From Trametes villosa (lineage: Eukaryota; Basidiomycota; Agaricomycetes; Polyporales; Polyporaceae): a DNA stretch of 64,000 bases. Below are positions 22,376 to 34,676 of the stretch, in pieces; within the stretch, counting starts at the first letter, position 1, and every line of letters starts with the position of its first letter. The position numbers were made by a program, and so were the translations under genes. The stretch spans positions 310,001 to 374,000 of the forward strand of contig PUDQ02000067.1 of assembly GCA_002964805.2 (NCBI GenBank), given 5' to 3'. The notes under the pieces were generated by a model. That model saw nothing but the letters and a program-made list of their open reading frames with translations. It had not been told where the DNA came from and did no database searches.

Positions 22376-24226
22376 TTAAGCCGGCACCTCCACAATCCCG
22401 CCTTCGACGACTGTGCCGCTCTCGACTCCTCTCTGCGTCTCCGCCTCCGCGCTCGCCTCCATATCTACACCCGCCTCGGACTCGCCGCCCTGCGACGGCA
22501 TCGCGAACTCGACCGATCCCCAGTCCTCGTCCTCGTGGTCATGGAAGGAGTGAATAGGGCCTCCGACGGTAGCGAGGAACGCCGGGAGCTCTGCCGACCC
22601 GCGCCTCCGCTCGACGCCGCTGTTGATATCGAGGGAGAGGGAGGAAAGAGACACATCGGCGCCTTCGAGCCGGGCGTTGGTCTCGTGGAGGTCCAGAAGG
22701 AAGCGGCTGTTCAGTGTGGAGGAAATCCTGTGCGGGGGGTCGATCGTGAGGTTCAGTGCCTTTGTGTGGGTCAAAAATGTGGGGAACCTTACGGGTCTAT
22801 GAAGTATATGAGATAAGCCCCTTCACCTGGCTGCACTACTGTGACCTTATAGAAAAGGTATGTTGGAAAACCAACGCATATTAGGCCAGGGACGCACCGA
22901 AACGATGACCAGTATCATTTCCACAATATTCATCGACACTAGCGCACTGCGCACAAAACGGTTAGAAAGGAAAGCGCGGAGTTCAGCTTGAACATCACAG
23001 ACTAGAAGTAAAAACTCCCTGATGATCAGACAGTTCAATCCAGGTCAACATTCGGGCGAAAGGGGGTAAGAAGACCTTCTCAAGCTCACCATTTTCCCAC
23101 ATGACTCGCTCGAGGGAAGACCGGCGGGATATTGTACTCGTCCTGAATAGGCTTGCTGAGCGGGCTGTGTACCAGGTGACAGCAACGACCAGCGAGTCTG
23201 CGAGAATCAGACAACCCCGAGAAGCGATGGTCACTAGCTGGAGAAGTCAGTAACTACTACTTTAACGTATTTAGAGCCTGGGGCACCCACATCTACCCCG
23301 TCCACCACGTCAGCGCTATTCAGGCAGTGTCCCATTATGACAGGGCATTCCAAGGGGGAAAGACTTACCCCGTATGTAAACTCGGGCTGATCGTGGAAGC
23401 CACTTCACAGTTATCGGGCGCGGGGAGATTGACGGGCAGGTATCGGTATATCACGTTCTACAGTTGCACCACTGAGCTGGAATCAGAGCGAATGACGAGA
23501 CAGAGGACTGACCATGTTGATCACGAAGGGCGCCAGACTCAGCACGAGCGCGACCCCGCCCAGCGTCCTGTTCTTCTTGGAGAGTGCATAGATCCGCAGC
23601 GTGGTAAACACTAACATAGGCCGTAAGCTGGGTATGGCAACTCTAATTGTCGTACTCACTAGCAGGCCCAAGCAAGTTCAGGCACATTGCAGTATCAACG
23701 AGATATGTGAGTGCGACACAGCTGTGTACGAGAACGATATTAGACAGAATACGGGATGGTACCGATAAACACAAGCATCTACCTCTGAGAATGTACTTCA
23801 GTGAACGAATGCGGTCAGGGGGTGGAGAGGATACTGACCGTGTCCGACATCGAAGGAAGCGTTCCGAGTTCCAGGAGGTTGGACAGCAAGGTCACGTATC
23901 TGTTCCACGCATAGAGCACGCGCGAAGCCCAGCTCTTGGACGATTTCCAGATGTATTGGTATTCTTGTCCCGAAGTGAGGATGACGTCGTACGCGAGCAG
24001 CGCTATCGCCATCCACCATCAGTGCTTCTTGTCTGTGGTGTGCTGTAAACGAGAAGACAGTGCATACCCGTAACTGCCATGCTGCAGCTGTTGCCCGCTC
24101 TCCTGCACGAAATATTCGTAAGTCGTGCCTCATTGCCGTTTGTGTGGAAATGAGATAAAAAACCTACAAAGTCGCAGCGCTGGCGATCTCTTGCGCGATG
24201 ATCGCTGCTGTGTTCGAGGCTGACAT
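22376..24226 (-). CDS. DUF6533 seven-helix membrane protein, array unit 5
   Basis: ATG at 24226 (MSASNTAAIIAQEIASAATL), stop at 22376; 1,125 bases, 374 residues, 13 exons. Anchors: exon 1 ends 24168; exon 3 24002-23839 (YDVILTSGQEYQYIW, SKSWASRVLYAWNRY); 2-base exon AG 23784-23783; exon 7 with LPAPDNCEV; 2-base exon AT 23292-23291; exon 9 23233-23090 (LADSLVVAVTWYTAR); last exon 22727-22376 with GGPIHSFHDHEDEDWGS. The 16-base exon 10 ends TTCTA before the donor instead of TTCTG, which would be a stop (TAG) only if that intron were retained. Exon 12 is three bases longer than in the other units. No lesion found. Confidence 0.86.
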
Positions 24227-26473
24227 GACTCGGGACACCGGTACGTGGCTCTAAGGACTGAAGAAATAGGGGGATAGCTGGGGACCATGGCAGCTCAAAT
24301 CACTTGCTTTTTGAGCGGAACCCGGTCGATGCGAACCTTCGCTTAAGGTAAGTAGGGGTTACTGGAGTAGATACTACGCGGTGCAACGAAGATGATCTGT
24401 CGGTGCATCGCGCACAGCGCCGGTGCTCGACCATCGCCAGCGGGCGGCGAGGTCGTATGGCAGGCGAATGTCAACTTCTCGTTCGTACACCGAGATATCC
24501 TGCGGAGGAGGCACATCTCGGTGCTGCTATGGTGAGGTGAGGCATGGGCGCGCCATGGCATTTACTCCCCCGGAAGAGAGCCATGCGGCCGCACTCCTCG
24601 CGGTGTAAGCGCGACGAACACGTTCTGCGAGACTGCGGCCGGAAGTGCAGTGTTTGTTGCTGTACGTCGGGGCACTGCAGTCAGGACGAGATGTAAGCTG
24701 AGATTAAAGCTTAACTACGCCGCGATAATGATGCAGCTACCTCTCCACACCGAAAGATGTCCGATGTCGTCCGGACAGTCTATCTTGTAGCCGTAAGGGC
24801 AACTTGCGAGATGTACCTTACACTCTTCGAAGTTGACAAGGTTTTGATGGGAGCTGTGGGGTGCACAAGTCAGGATAATACGATTGGGTGGACATCTCGG
24901 ACCACCTACGTGTATCTTGGGAGTCACCACAATGTCGCATTCATACAGAACTCGAATCAGGTAGCTGTAGACCTGGCACCTGGGAAGTCGAGGGGCGCCC
25001 AGGAGTTGAGCTTCACGCGCACCAGCAGCGCCCGGATGCGCATGAACAGGCTAGTAGCGGGAGCGGCGCCCTCAAGTCCGTCCGGGTGCAACAATGCAGC
25101 GCGTGCCAGTGTACTGCAGTCGCGATGGGTCGGCCACGCAGTTACTACCGTCAAGGGCGAGCCGGACGAGAGTGGTACGCACGGTCTCAACTAAACAGCT
25201 CTAGTCGGTCAGCGTTCTTGGCCTCCTCCCCTCGTTATGAGCACATACCGTCTAATCCTGCTCACAGGGGGCGCTAGGGTTGAAGGATGAGACGCGGGGC
25301 GTCTGCGTTCGGCCAGACAGCTAGATATCTCGCCACTATATCATAGAGGGTCCTATCGCCAGTAGCTACAAGTGTCGATATCGCCCGACGGTGCGTCACC
25401 AAAGCACCCGTAGCGGCGGTCGCGCTCAGTAGCCCCGTATGCTACGGAAGAGGTCCTTCCACGAGCGGCTGTACATTGTCGCGCTCTCCACGTGGTCGCA
25501 CGCACGGCTGGGTTACGCCGTGCAGCCTGCGAACCAGAGCGGCAGGTACGCGATGTCCATCAGCCAGGATCCTGCGCGCTGCGAGTCTCGAATTGAAGTC
25601 ATAGGAAAGCAAGGATACGCAAGGGGTTGAGGGAGGCGAGATAGGCAGAGAATAAGTGGGAAGGGGAAAAAAGACGGATGTAATGGAGACAGAGACAGAG
25701 ACAGAGAGGCGGGAGGGCATATGAGCGGGGATATCAAGGCAAACGGGCGAGACTAGAGAGGGAACGCGGGCGAGAAAGACGTACCGCAGCCGGTGACGGT
25801 GCTTGACGCAACGTCGTCAAGCTCTCCGACCTAGCATTCGGCAAACGCATAGAGCACGATGAAGGGGCAGAGCGCGGCGGAAAACACAGCGAGAGTCGCG
25901 AGGCGGGCGAGCACGTCGTGCGTCGAGAGCGAGGACGGGCGCACGATGAAACCCACGCCCTGCAGTGGTGGCGGTGCGTCAGTCATCGAACTTTCGCTGG
26001 CGAGAGGAGGGTAAGGGAGAAGGCAACTGAGGGACTTACCGAAGCCGTGGTCGGTCAGGCCATGTATCCGGGGTCAGTAGGGGTCGTGGGTGGCGAACTA
26101 TGTATCGTCGTCTGTTGGATGTCGTGTGGCCCGTCGAAAGATTCGGAGGATCCATTCGCTTGCATGTGATAGATGTCATAGAGGTACGAGCGCACAATCA
26201 GTCTGCTGTCCTTGAGCTTGACGCGTGCGATTCTGAAGGCGATGCAACATAAGAGGGAAGCGGAGACGAAGTCATGGCAAGCCGCAGAGCCGTGGAGGAA
26301 AACTCAGATCGCTCCTGGTGCCTGTTTTGTAGACTCATAGCGCGATACAAGTAGTCTAAGCAGGGAAGATAAGATGGAATGAAGGAAGGAAACAGCTTTT
26401 GGTACCAGGCGGCAGCGCAGACTTGTATGCGCCGTGCGGTGGGGGTCGGACAAGTTGGAGAGGAGCGAAGTGT
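24227..26473. pseudogene. Array spacer behind unit 5 with decayed membrane-protein-like exons
   Basis: Minus-strand pieces in plausible exon order: near 26240-26050 a stretch reading ARVKLKDSRLIVRSYLYDIY after a good CAG acceptor; 25962-25830 reading GFIVRPSSLSTHDVLARLAT then a hydrophobic run and a stop; 25575-25515 SWLMDIAYLPLWFAGCTA then TAA; 25490-25440 YSRSWKDLFRSIRGY. Together they look like a broken multi-exon membrane protein of unknown family, matching relics behind unit 4. At 24957-25190 a further peptide (PDGLEGAAPATSLFMR) repeats one behind unit 1. No complete frame exists. Confidence 0.4.
25686..25708. repeat. Short GACAGA-type tandem repeat
   Basis: Purine-rich run of AGAGAC units about 23 bases long inside the decayed spacer. 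Confidence 0.7.
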
Positions 26474-26514
26474 AAGCGCCCACTCCTCGTACCGATTCAA
26501 TCTGAGAGGCGCTT
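26474..26514. repeat. Palindromic array element, copy D
   Basis: Left arm AAGCGCCCA, centre CGTACCGATTCAATCTGA, right arm GAGGCGCTT; arms remain complementary over most of their length although both changed from the A/B type. Confidence 0.68.
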
Positions 26515-27315
26515 ATCAACTCACTCAGGATCTACCACCTTCCACCACTGGCAGTACTGACTCAAGGGGCTGTGGTAGAGTGCAGGACATCGCGGAGCTT
26601 GCATCAGAACGGACCTCGTACGTGGCACTTGCGCCGCTGGCTCACGAGAAAGTGCCAGTGTCGGTGCGGGGTGTTCAAAGAACCTGACAAATATTCAGCA
26701 GTGGCAGCAGCACTGACATCTGCCGGCCCCTGTACTCTTAGCATGCCCTTCAAATATTTTATGTCGATTTTCACAACTGTGTGTATTCCCGACTTGAATA
26801 CAACTCGGGGAGGATCCCTGGGCTACTTATTCTTCGATCTGACTCTATTCCGCGCGGCATTTCTCTTGTGCGTGTACGTATGAGCATTGCATTTTACGCA
26901 CAGATGCGGTCGCGTCTTGCGAGCCGCCACAGGATGAGCACGCGCGCGAAGTCCGTCGACTACGGGAGTTTCGACTCAGAAGGTACTTGGACGACTAGGT
27001 GATTACGACCTCCCCAATCGTAAACAGCATCCTCAATTTCTTCACAGGCTATAAGCAGCAATTTGTTAGAGTAGACTGCTGGAGCTGCAGGTGTAAGTAC
27101 AGCGTAGTATGCGATTGCAGCGTCTAAGATTTGCGCGATAGGAGAGAGCATCGTGCATATTGTATACAGGGCTCAGAAAATCGGCGAACACGGGTCAAGG
27201 TTAGGATGTGAGACAGGCCAGGTCACCAAGAGACCGTATCCGAAGGAATAATAGACGGGAGTAACCGACGGCGAGAGTGGGTGCGTCGGGCGAGCTCCTC
27301 CCCGGGCCTGCCCTC
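26515..27315. other. Spacer between element D and unit 6
   Basis: No gene seen; a minus-strand stretch near 26960-27150 is open and mildly hydrophobic but has no recognisable similarity. Confidence 0.4.
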
Positions 27316-29101
27316 TCAGAGCCCGCCGCCACCGCCGCCAACGCCACTCTCCGTGCCCGCCTCCGACCCCGCTTCCGCTCCTGCCTCAAAATCGCTGCCG
27401 TGCGAGGGGGATGCGAAGTCGACCGATCCCCAATCCTCATCGTCGTGGTCGGGGAAGGAGTGAATAGTGCCTCCGACGGTCGCGAGAAGCGCCGGGAGCT
27501 CGGGCGACCCGTCCCTCGGCGAGCCCGAGCTATTGGTTTCGAAGCAAAGGGATGACATGGACGTGTTGGTGCCTTCGAGCCGAGCGCCGGTCTCGTGGAG
27601 GGCGAGAAGGAATCGGCTATTCAGGATGGAGGAGATGCTGTTCGTGATGTTTGTGGCGATGATCAGTATAGTTCTGGTATGCCGGAAAGACGACAGCATA
27701 CGGGTCTATGAACACTATGATGTACGCCCCGTATCCGGGCGCGAATGTGATCTGTAGCGCAAAGCTATGTCAGAGGTTGCTGGTTGGACGCGACGTAGGA
27801 GTGCGACAAGTACCATTTCCACGATATTCATAGATGCGAGTGCGCTGTAGACGAACTCATCAGAGAGTCAAGCGCGACGTTAACTTGGAGAATCACAGAC
27901 CAGAAGTAAATGATACCTGTTGAGCAGACGGGTCGTTGCGAGTGAATATCTGGGTGGAACGAAGAGGGAGACCTGTCGAACTCACCGCCTTGCCACATAA
28001 CTTGGTCTAGGGAGAGCCGGCGCATCGTACTCGTGTTGAACACATTCGTGGAGCGCGCTCGGTACCAGGTCACAGCGACGGCGAGCAATTCTGCGAGGAT
28101 GAGACAACATCGAGAGGAGATGGTTACTATATTCAAAGACAGGTAAGCAGCGTTAACTGCCTCCCTCCCCATAACCGGGAGCCGTGGCACTCACATCTGT
28201 GCCCTCGCCGGGTCAGCGATGTTCATAAGATGTCCCGTTCGATAGCTCAAGGAAGATCACTTACCCCGCGCGCAGACCCGGGTCGATCTTCGCAGTAAAG
28301 ACGCAGTCATCCGGGGCGGGGCGATTGACGGGCCGGGACCAGGCGTAGTGCGTCTACAGACGCATCGTTCAGCCGGAACGAACTGGATGGTGAGAGAAAG
28401 AGCTGACCAGGTTGATGCCGAGGGGCGCAAGGCTGAGCACGAGCGCGATCCCAGCCAGCACCCAGCTCTTCCTTGAGAGTGCGAAGATTCGCAGGGTGGT
28501 AAACACTAGCATAAGCTGTTAGTGCCTACTAATGCTTCTAGATGTCGTACTCACTTGCAGGTCCTAGCAGGCCCAGGTAATCGACGGTCACGCTGGGCCA
28601 CACGAGCATGGCACAGCTGAGTGTAGGAGCGATGTCAGAAAGGATGAGAATGATGAACGCAGATGTCTACCTCTGTAGCGTGATTCAGTGCCCTCGTATT
28701 ACCAGGAAGTGCAAAATGATGCTCACAGTGTCCGACATGGAGGGGATCCACCCCAGACACAGGATGCTATACAGCATCGGTATATAACGATTCCACGCGT
28801 AAAGAATGCGCGAAGCCCGGCTCTTTGATGACCTCCAGATATACTGATATTCTTGGCCCCAAGCGAGGAGGACGTCGTATACGAGCAGCGCTATCGCAGC
28901 CAAGTAAATGAGTGTTACACGCAATGAGCTCTGATTGCAAGTTAGGCAGTACGTACCCGTCACTGCAATGCCGGAGATCGCGCTCACTCTCCTACACAGG
29001 CAGGTCAGCACCCTATGATCACCTCGAACGAGGAGAGCAGCCTACTGAAATGCAGCATCGGCGATCACTTCCTCAATGTCCGCAGTGGTTAACGACGACA
29101 T
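27316..29101 (-). CDS. DUF6533 seven-helix membrane protein, array unit 6 (doubtful intron 11 donor)
   Basis: ATG at 29101 (MSSLTTADIEEVIADAAFQ), stop at 27316. Signature YDVLLAWGQEYQYIW; SKSRASRILYAWNRY; ILAELLAVAVTWYRAR; tail GGTIHSFPDHDDEDWGS and a final Gly run. 2-base exons: AG 28672-28671 and AT 28196-28195. Exon 11 starts at 27844 and should end at 27796, but the next two bases are CG; the nearest GT lies one base further (27794-27793), which would shift the frame. A GT 18 bases inside the exon (ATG|GTACTT) would keep the frame and delete six residues of a helix. The gene is therefore either damaged or makes a slightly shorter protein. Other exons are intact and match the common lengths. 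Confidence 0.75.
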
Positions 29102-30415
29102 CGGCGCACCGTCCTCTCAGCGGTACGACTACGCAGAGTGAAGGAAGAGGGGCACCACTGTGCAACGGCAGCTCACGTCGCTTTTCAGTGCGGCCCCAAT
29201 AACTTTGCTCAGGGGAAGGCGCGAGTCCTTGAGCAGACAACCCACCACGCAAATCAAATTCGCTGCCGGCGCATCACTTCCGGCGCTCACCCACCACCAG
29301 CGAGTGGGACACCCTGCGGGCGCGCACCGTCCTCCTATTCGCCTAGCAAAGATCCTGTGGAAGTACATCTTGATGCTGCGAAGTCGAAGCATCGGCGCGA
29401 CGGGGCATTGCACATCCAGCCGGGAGGAATGCGACGGGCGCACTCACCATCGTAAGGATGCGCCGAACACACGTTGCAGATTCCGCGCGCGGATGCCATG
29501 AAATGAGAGGATGTCGCCAAACTGTGTGCAGAATACAATCATCTGCACTGGCAGCCGAAGTCTTGACACAGATTCGAATAGACGTCGTCCGGAGGCTCAG
29601 CTCGCGGGCTCCTATTCAAGAACAACAAGGTCTAGGCGAAAGATATTCCGCGCATCAGAAAAGAATACACTTGCAGATAAGGCACATCCACTGACCGGCA
29701 GTTCACATGGCCCGGAGACGCTGCCCGTCCAGACGCGTTTTGCGAATCACCGCCTGGTTATGCTTCTATGGTACACGCTCGAATTCGAGACCTGTGAGTA
29801 GCTCCAGAGCGGCGTCGAGCGTTCGTGACGAGAGAGAAGCACCCAGGGGCTGAGCATGTTCGCATCGGCGCGCCCGAAATGCCCGTCCCGAAGGTGTATG
29901 AGGGGGCCCTGATTCCCGGTGACCCATGCATATGCCAGGGGGCGCTCCGCTCTCCTGTCCATCTGGCCCTTACAGTGCAGTGCTGTATGCTGCGGCCTGG
30001 GGACCATTGGATGCGACGGTGCGCAGCGTAGCCCGTGCCGGGCACGAGCGATCGCCTGAGGTCTCCAACTAATGTGTGTAGTTTGAATACTCCTGTTAAT
30101 CTCGCTGGATTCATGATATACTGCGTATTGTAAGAATCCATCTGTGAAAGCGTACGTAGTAGATGCAGGAGTTTTCTGCGGTCAAAGAGCGACAAAGACA
30201 GGGGAATGTCGAGACATTACCAGTGGCCGCCACAGCAATGTTCAACGCCGGCGGCTACAGACGCCTGGCCATGTCTGCGGCGTTTCATTGCTTGCAAATG
30301 CGTACAGCTTGAGAGAGGTGCTGCACGAGTGCGTTCAGTAACATGGCGAGCTGAAGAGTAGGACGTAATCGTCGACGAGGACGCCCGGGCGCTCGAGTCG
30401 TCCAAGGCCCCGGAT
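29102..30415. other. Array spacer behind unit 6
   Basis: No intact gene. Contains the block near 29340-29370 (minus strand MYFHRIFAR) at the position of similar degenerate blocks behind units 1, 4 and 5. Confidence 0.45.
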
Positions 30416-30454
30416 TAGCGCCCACGCTTCGTACCGATCCAATCTTGGGCGCTA
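30416..30454. repeat. Palindromic array element, copy E
   Basis: Perfect 9-base arms TAGCGCCCA / TGGGCGCTA around CGTACCGATCCAATCT; 39 bases, the best preserved copy together with A. Confidence 0.78.
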
Positions 30455-30762
30455 GAAAAGATTAAAACTCGCCGTCGTCGCCAGTACGATCAGCTGTTTC
30501 TCGGTCTCACTAACCACGGAAGTACACTTCACAGGAGATTGGAGCCATTTCAATCCCTCACGGCGGCACGCTCCCACGTGTGCTAATGCATGGGTATCTG
30601 ACATAGGTAATAGCTCGCCCTATGTACTGAGTACGAGCGAGAATATACGCATAGTAGGGTATGCGCAGCACGATTGTAGTCAAGACGGAACAAAATCACT
30701 GTGTGTCAAAGAAAGATTCAAAGCAAGGGTATTCGGAAGAGCCGACGGTGAGAAGTGGTGCG

Positions 30763-32588
30763 TCAGGCCAGTTCCTCCCCGGCCCCGGTGTCAGCGAGCG
30801 CCGTCACACTCTCGACTCCTCCCTCCGCGCCCGCCCCTATTCCCGCCTCGGGCTCGCTGCCCTCCGACTGCCCAGGAAACTCAGCCTTACCCCAGTCTTC
30901 GTCGTGGTGGTCAGGGAAAGAGTGGATCGGGCCTCCCACTGTCGCGAGGAAGTTGGGAAGCTCGGGAGACTCCCTCCGGGGCTCGCCGCCGCTGACGAAG
31001 TCGAGGGAGAGCGAGGATATGGACGTGTTGGCGCCTTCGAGCCGCGCATTGGTCTCGTGAAGGGCGAGGAGGAAACGGCTGTTTAGGACAGAGGAGATGC
31101 TATGCAAGATGCATATTTTATCAATCAGTAGAGTGTAGGTATGCCGGAAGGACGACGCCGTACGGGTCTATGAAAAGCAGTATGTAGGCCCCGCAACCGG
31201 GCGCGTATGTCATCTTTGGACCAGAACGTGTTAGAAATGTTTTTATATACGCATTTGGGCACGCACCGAGAGTATCACCAGTACCATCTCCACAGTATTC
31301 ATTGAAGCCAGTGTGCTGCAGAAAAGCCCGTCAGAGTCGTCGTGCGGCGCCAGGTCAAGTTGTGACAGACCAGAAGTACACGCTTCCTACAAAACAGACG
31401 GAGATTGGCAGTTAGGCCTGGAAGGGTAAGAGGATCGTGTTGGGCTCACCGTTTTGCCACATAACTTGCTCGAGGGAAGCCCGACGCAATATACCGTTAC
31501 TGAACAGGTTTGCGGAGCGTGCTTGGTACCAGGTGACAGCGACGGCCAGCAAATCTGCGAGGATGATGCAGCCCCGAGAAGCGATGGTAACTGTTTGAAG
31601 AGAACTCAGCAATTCCCATTTTCTCGTGACTGATATTTATAGCACCCACATCTATCCCATTGGTGGTCGCGAGCCGGTCAGCGCTATTCAGGCAGTGCCC
31701 TACAGGACACCCTCAGGGAGACGACTTACCCCATGTTAAGACTCTGACTGATATTGTCGAGTACTGCACAGCCGTACGGTGCGGGGTAGTTGGCGGGCTG
31801 AACCCAGTATATGTTGGCCTACAGGTGCACCGTTCAGTTCGAACAGCATGAATGACGAGTCAGTGAACTCACCAGGTTGATGACGAAGGGCGCCAGACTC
31901 AGCACGAGTGTGACCCCGCCGAGAACCTTGTTCCTCTTCGAAAGGGCGTAAACCCGCAGCGTCGTGAACACTAGCATGGGCCCTTAGCAGGTCTGACGTT
32001 GCCAGCTACTGCCATACGCACTGGCAGGACCGAGCAAACCCAGGTACTCCACAGCAAGATTGACCCAATCGAGTGCGGCACAGCTTCACGCCGGGAATCG
32101 GAGGGGATATGGCGTAAATCGATGAACGTGAGTATCTACCTCTGAGCATGTGCACTTCAGAGTTTTGGTGGGGTGCAAGATGGGAGACCATGCTTACAGT
32201 GTCCGACATCGACTCAGGCATTAGCCCAAGCTCCAGGATGTTGAACAGCAGGGTCATGTATCTGTTCCATGCGTAGAGAACGCGCGAAGCCCGGCTCTTG
32301 GATGATTGCCAAATGTACTGATATTCCCGGCCGGAAGTAAGGACGACGTCGTACGCGAGCACCGCTATCGTAATCGCGGATCAGTGTGTGTCGTATGCGG
32401 TAGGCTATGAAGCGGCATTTAACAGTACGTACCCGTGATTGCGATGGCACAGAAGTTGCTCGCTCTTCTGCATATACAGACACGTTAGTCGGCTAAGCCC
32501 CGTCGACATCCGTGTGGCGATAAATAGCTTACATTGACGCAATGTTAGCGATGACTTCTTCAATGATCTCAGCAGTTGACGACGACAT
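30763..32588 (-). CDS. DUF6533 seven-helix membrane protein, array unit 7
   Basis: ATG at 32588 (MSSSTAEIIEEVIANIASM), stop at 30763; 1,104 bases, 367 residues. Anchors: exon 3 32364-32198 (YDVVLTSGREYQYIW; three bases longer than in other units, adding one residue before SMSDT), 2-base exon AG 32141-32140, exon 6 31970-31873 (TTLRVYALSKRNKVLGG), exon 7 31818-31730 (PAPYGCAV), 2-base exon AT 31651-31650, exon 9 31590-31450, last exon 31099-30763 with GGPIHSFPDHHDEDWG and an acidic end. All junctions are canonical and the frame is open. It is the array copy closest to AKR7 copy 2. Confidence 0.86.
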
Positions 32589-34155
32589 AATGCGGCACGG
32601 CGAATCCTGTGTGATGCGTTGGGAAAGTATGAAGAGGAAGTAGGGGGCACCGCTGGGGCATCGCAACGCAGAGCACTCTCCTTTAAGGAAGACCTACTCC
32701 ATGGGCACACCCTCGCTATAGGGTACGTTGACGTTGCACGAGTGAGCACCAAGCCGTGCAGCCAAGGTAGCCTGCCGGCGCACGATGTCCTTGTACAAGG
32801 CACCCACCGGAAGTGCTCAACCGGCCTCAGCATGTCGCAAGGATTTATGGTAGGCACATGTCATCTCCTCGTTCGTACACTGGGAGGCCTTGCAGAAGCC
32901 TTCCTCGGCACTGCGGTGGTGAGGTTGAGGCGCCGGCGCGCTGCGGTATTGAATACCTCGCCGATACTAGAGACGTAACGGGCGCGCTCACCACGATGCC
33001 CATGAATTGCAGAACCGCGCCCGCGGGGAAGTTGATAGCAGGCATGCATGAGGACGTCGCCAAGCCGATTGCGGGCTCAGCTCCGTCGCGGCTTTGATAG
33101 AGCTACCTTGATTCACAGACTCGGAAAGACGCGTGATGTCGCCCGAAAGCTCATCCCGCGGCGTCCTAAAAACACAAAACACAACGTTCAGATGGGTGAC
33201 ATTCGGCGCGTTAGATAGACATACGCTCACAGATGAGGATCGCACGCCAGCCGCTTCTATTGCCGTCGCCGAAAGGACTTCTGGTAGCCGGAAGCGAATG
33301 ACGGCCGAGGGCGCTGCGGGACACCCAGGTGCGTCTTGTGAGGCGCCCCCTCGCGTTTCTACAACACAGCCTCGAGTGAGGTAACTGTTGTCCAGGGAGG
33401 ATTCGAGCATCCGCGACAGACGGGCGGCGCCCAGTCGGAGCTGAGCGTCATTCACACCAACAGCGCGCGTGACGATCATCGCGAAGACACGAAAAAACAC
33501 CGCCTTTTGGTAGCGCATGCGAACGCTAGCGGGCGCACACCGAGCGGTGTTCAAAAAGTACGGCTTCTCAAAGCTGCCATGGCGAGGCCGGAGCAGAGAG
33601 ATGCAGCGTCAGCGAGCAGCATCGCCAGGGAGCACGAGAAAACATACCCTGCACTGCCGCGCCTCACGAGGACGATGTTCTTTTGCGCCCAGGAAGATCC
33701 TGATGCTTGACCGGGACGTAGATTGCAGCTCAACTACGCCGCAGGCACGACAGAACACACATCTAGACGCATACAGGACGATGTGCGATGCCATCCGCGA
33801 GCTCATCTGCCAATCGCCATGGCATTCAGCGATACACTCCGAAGGGTCAAGCCTGGGACGGATAAGGTTTAGATGCGAGAACTTTGGGACATGAGCAACG
33901 TCTAGGAACGAGATGCACATGCCGTTCTATCTCCAGCAACCGCAGTCTGGCAGCGAGCGAATACTGAGGGTTTCCACTAGTTACGAGCACGTACCGGCCC
34001 CTTCTGGCCCCCGCGGCCCCGGTAGCACCCTTGTCCGGCAGTGTACGAGTACCGCAGACGTTGGTGATGTTTCGACGGCGAGCGAAAAAAGATCCCATGA
34101 GGGCATTCAGAGACCGAACGTCACTCAGCACGCCGCTGGAGGAAAGCAAAGTTGC
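32589..34155. other. Array spacer behind unit 7
   Basis: No intact gene. Blocks near 32877-32930 and 33720-33800 resemble spacers behind units 4 and 5. Confidence 0.45.
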
Positions 34156-34190
34156 CAAGCGCCCGCGCCTCGTACCGATCCAATATTTTG
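34156..34190. repeat. Palindromic array element, copy F (half decayed)
   Basis: Left arm AAGCGCCCG and centre CGTACCGATCCAATAT are recognisable; the right arm is lost. Confidence 0.55.
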
Positions 34191-34676
34191 TACTAAGTAG
34201 TGCGCCCATAGCTTACTCGACACACCCTTCATTACGCTCACGCTCACATTTGACTTCATGCATCAGCAGGATATGGTACATTGTAGGCATGTACTGTACT
34301 TGCACTCATCTTCGAGGATTTCCAAATGGTTCAACGAATGTGGTATGTAAGTAACTTCCTGGTCATGTACTGCGTCGCCGCCGCCACCGCAAACTTCCGA
34401 TGCAACGCATATATTCAGAACCACTACAGTTTCAAGCTATCACCCATGACAAAAAACATCTACAACCATCAACCATCACATCACAACCACCAACAATAAA
34501 CCGGAAACTCTCCGAGGGCGAACGTCGTATGTGAGGGATTGTACGAGATTATCGAGCTGCAGCGGGCTGAAGGCAAGACTCGGAGCATGGTCTTGTCGAC
34601 ACTGATCGTGCGTTCTGATCAGTAGCCTTCCGTGATTTACTGGAGAGCGTGCGACGTACCAAGTTCGATTCCTCGT
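34191..34676. other. AT-richer spacer before AKR7 copy 2
   Basis: Relatively A-rich (about 34430-34510 has many CAACCAT-like words). Marks the downstream side of AKR7 copy 2; no gene seen. Confidence 0.5.

Noticed and set aside
22905..23040. In-frame TAG in exon 10 of unit 5 (TGG to TAG)
   Set aside because: The conserved donor GTYYGT begins at the third base of that apparent codon, so the TAG is split by the intron.
26474..26514. Repeated peptide RYEEWAL / RYEAWAL read through the palindromic element
   Set aside because: It begins only at TTG-type starts, the sequence after it differs in every copy, and DNA-level inverted arms explain the conservation better than a peptide.
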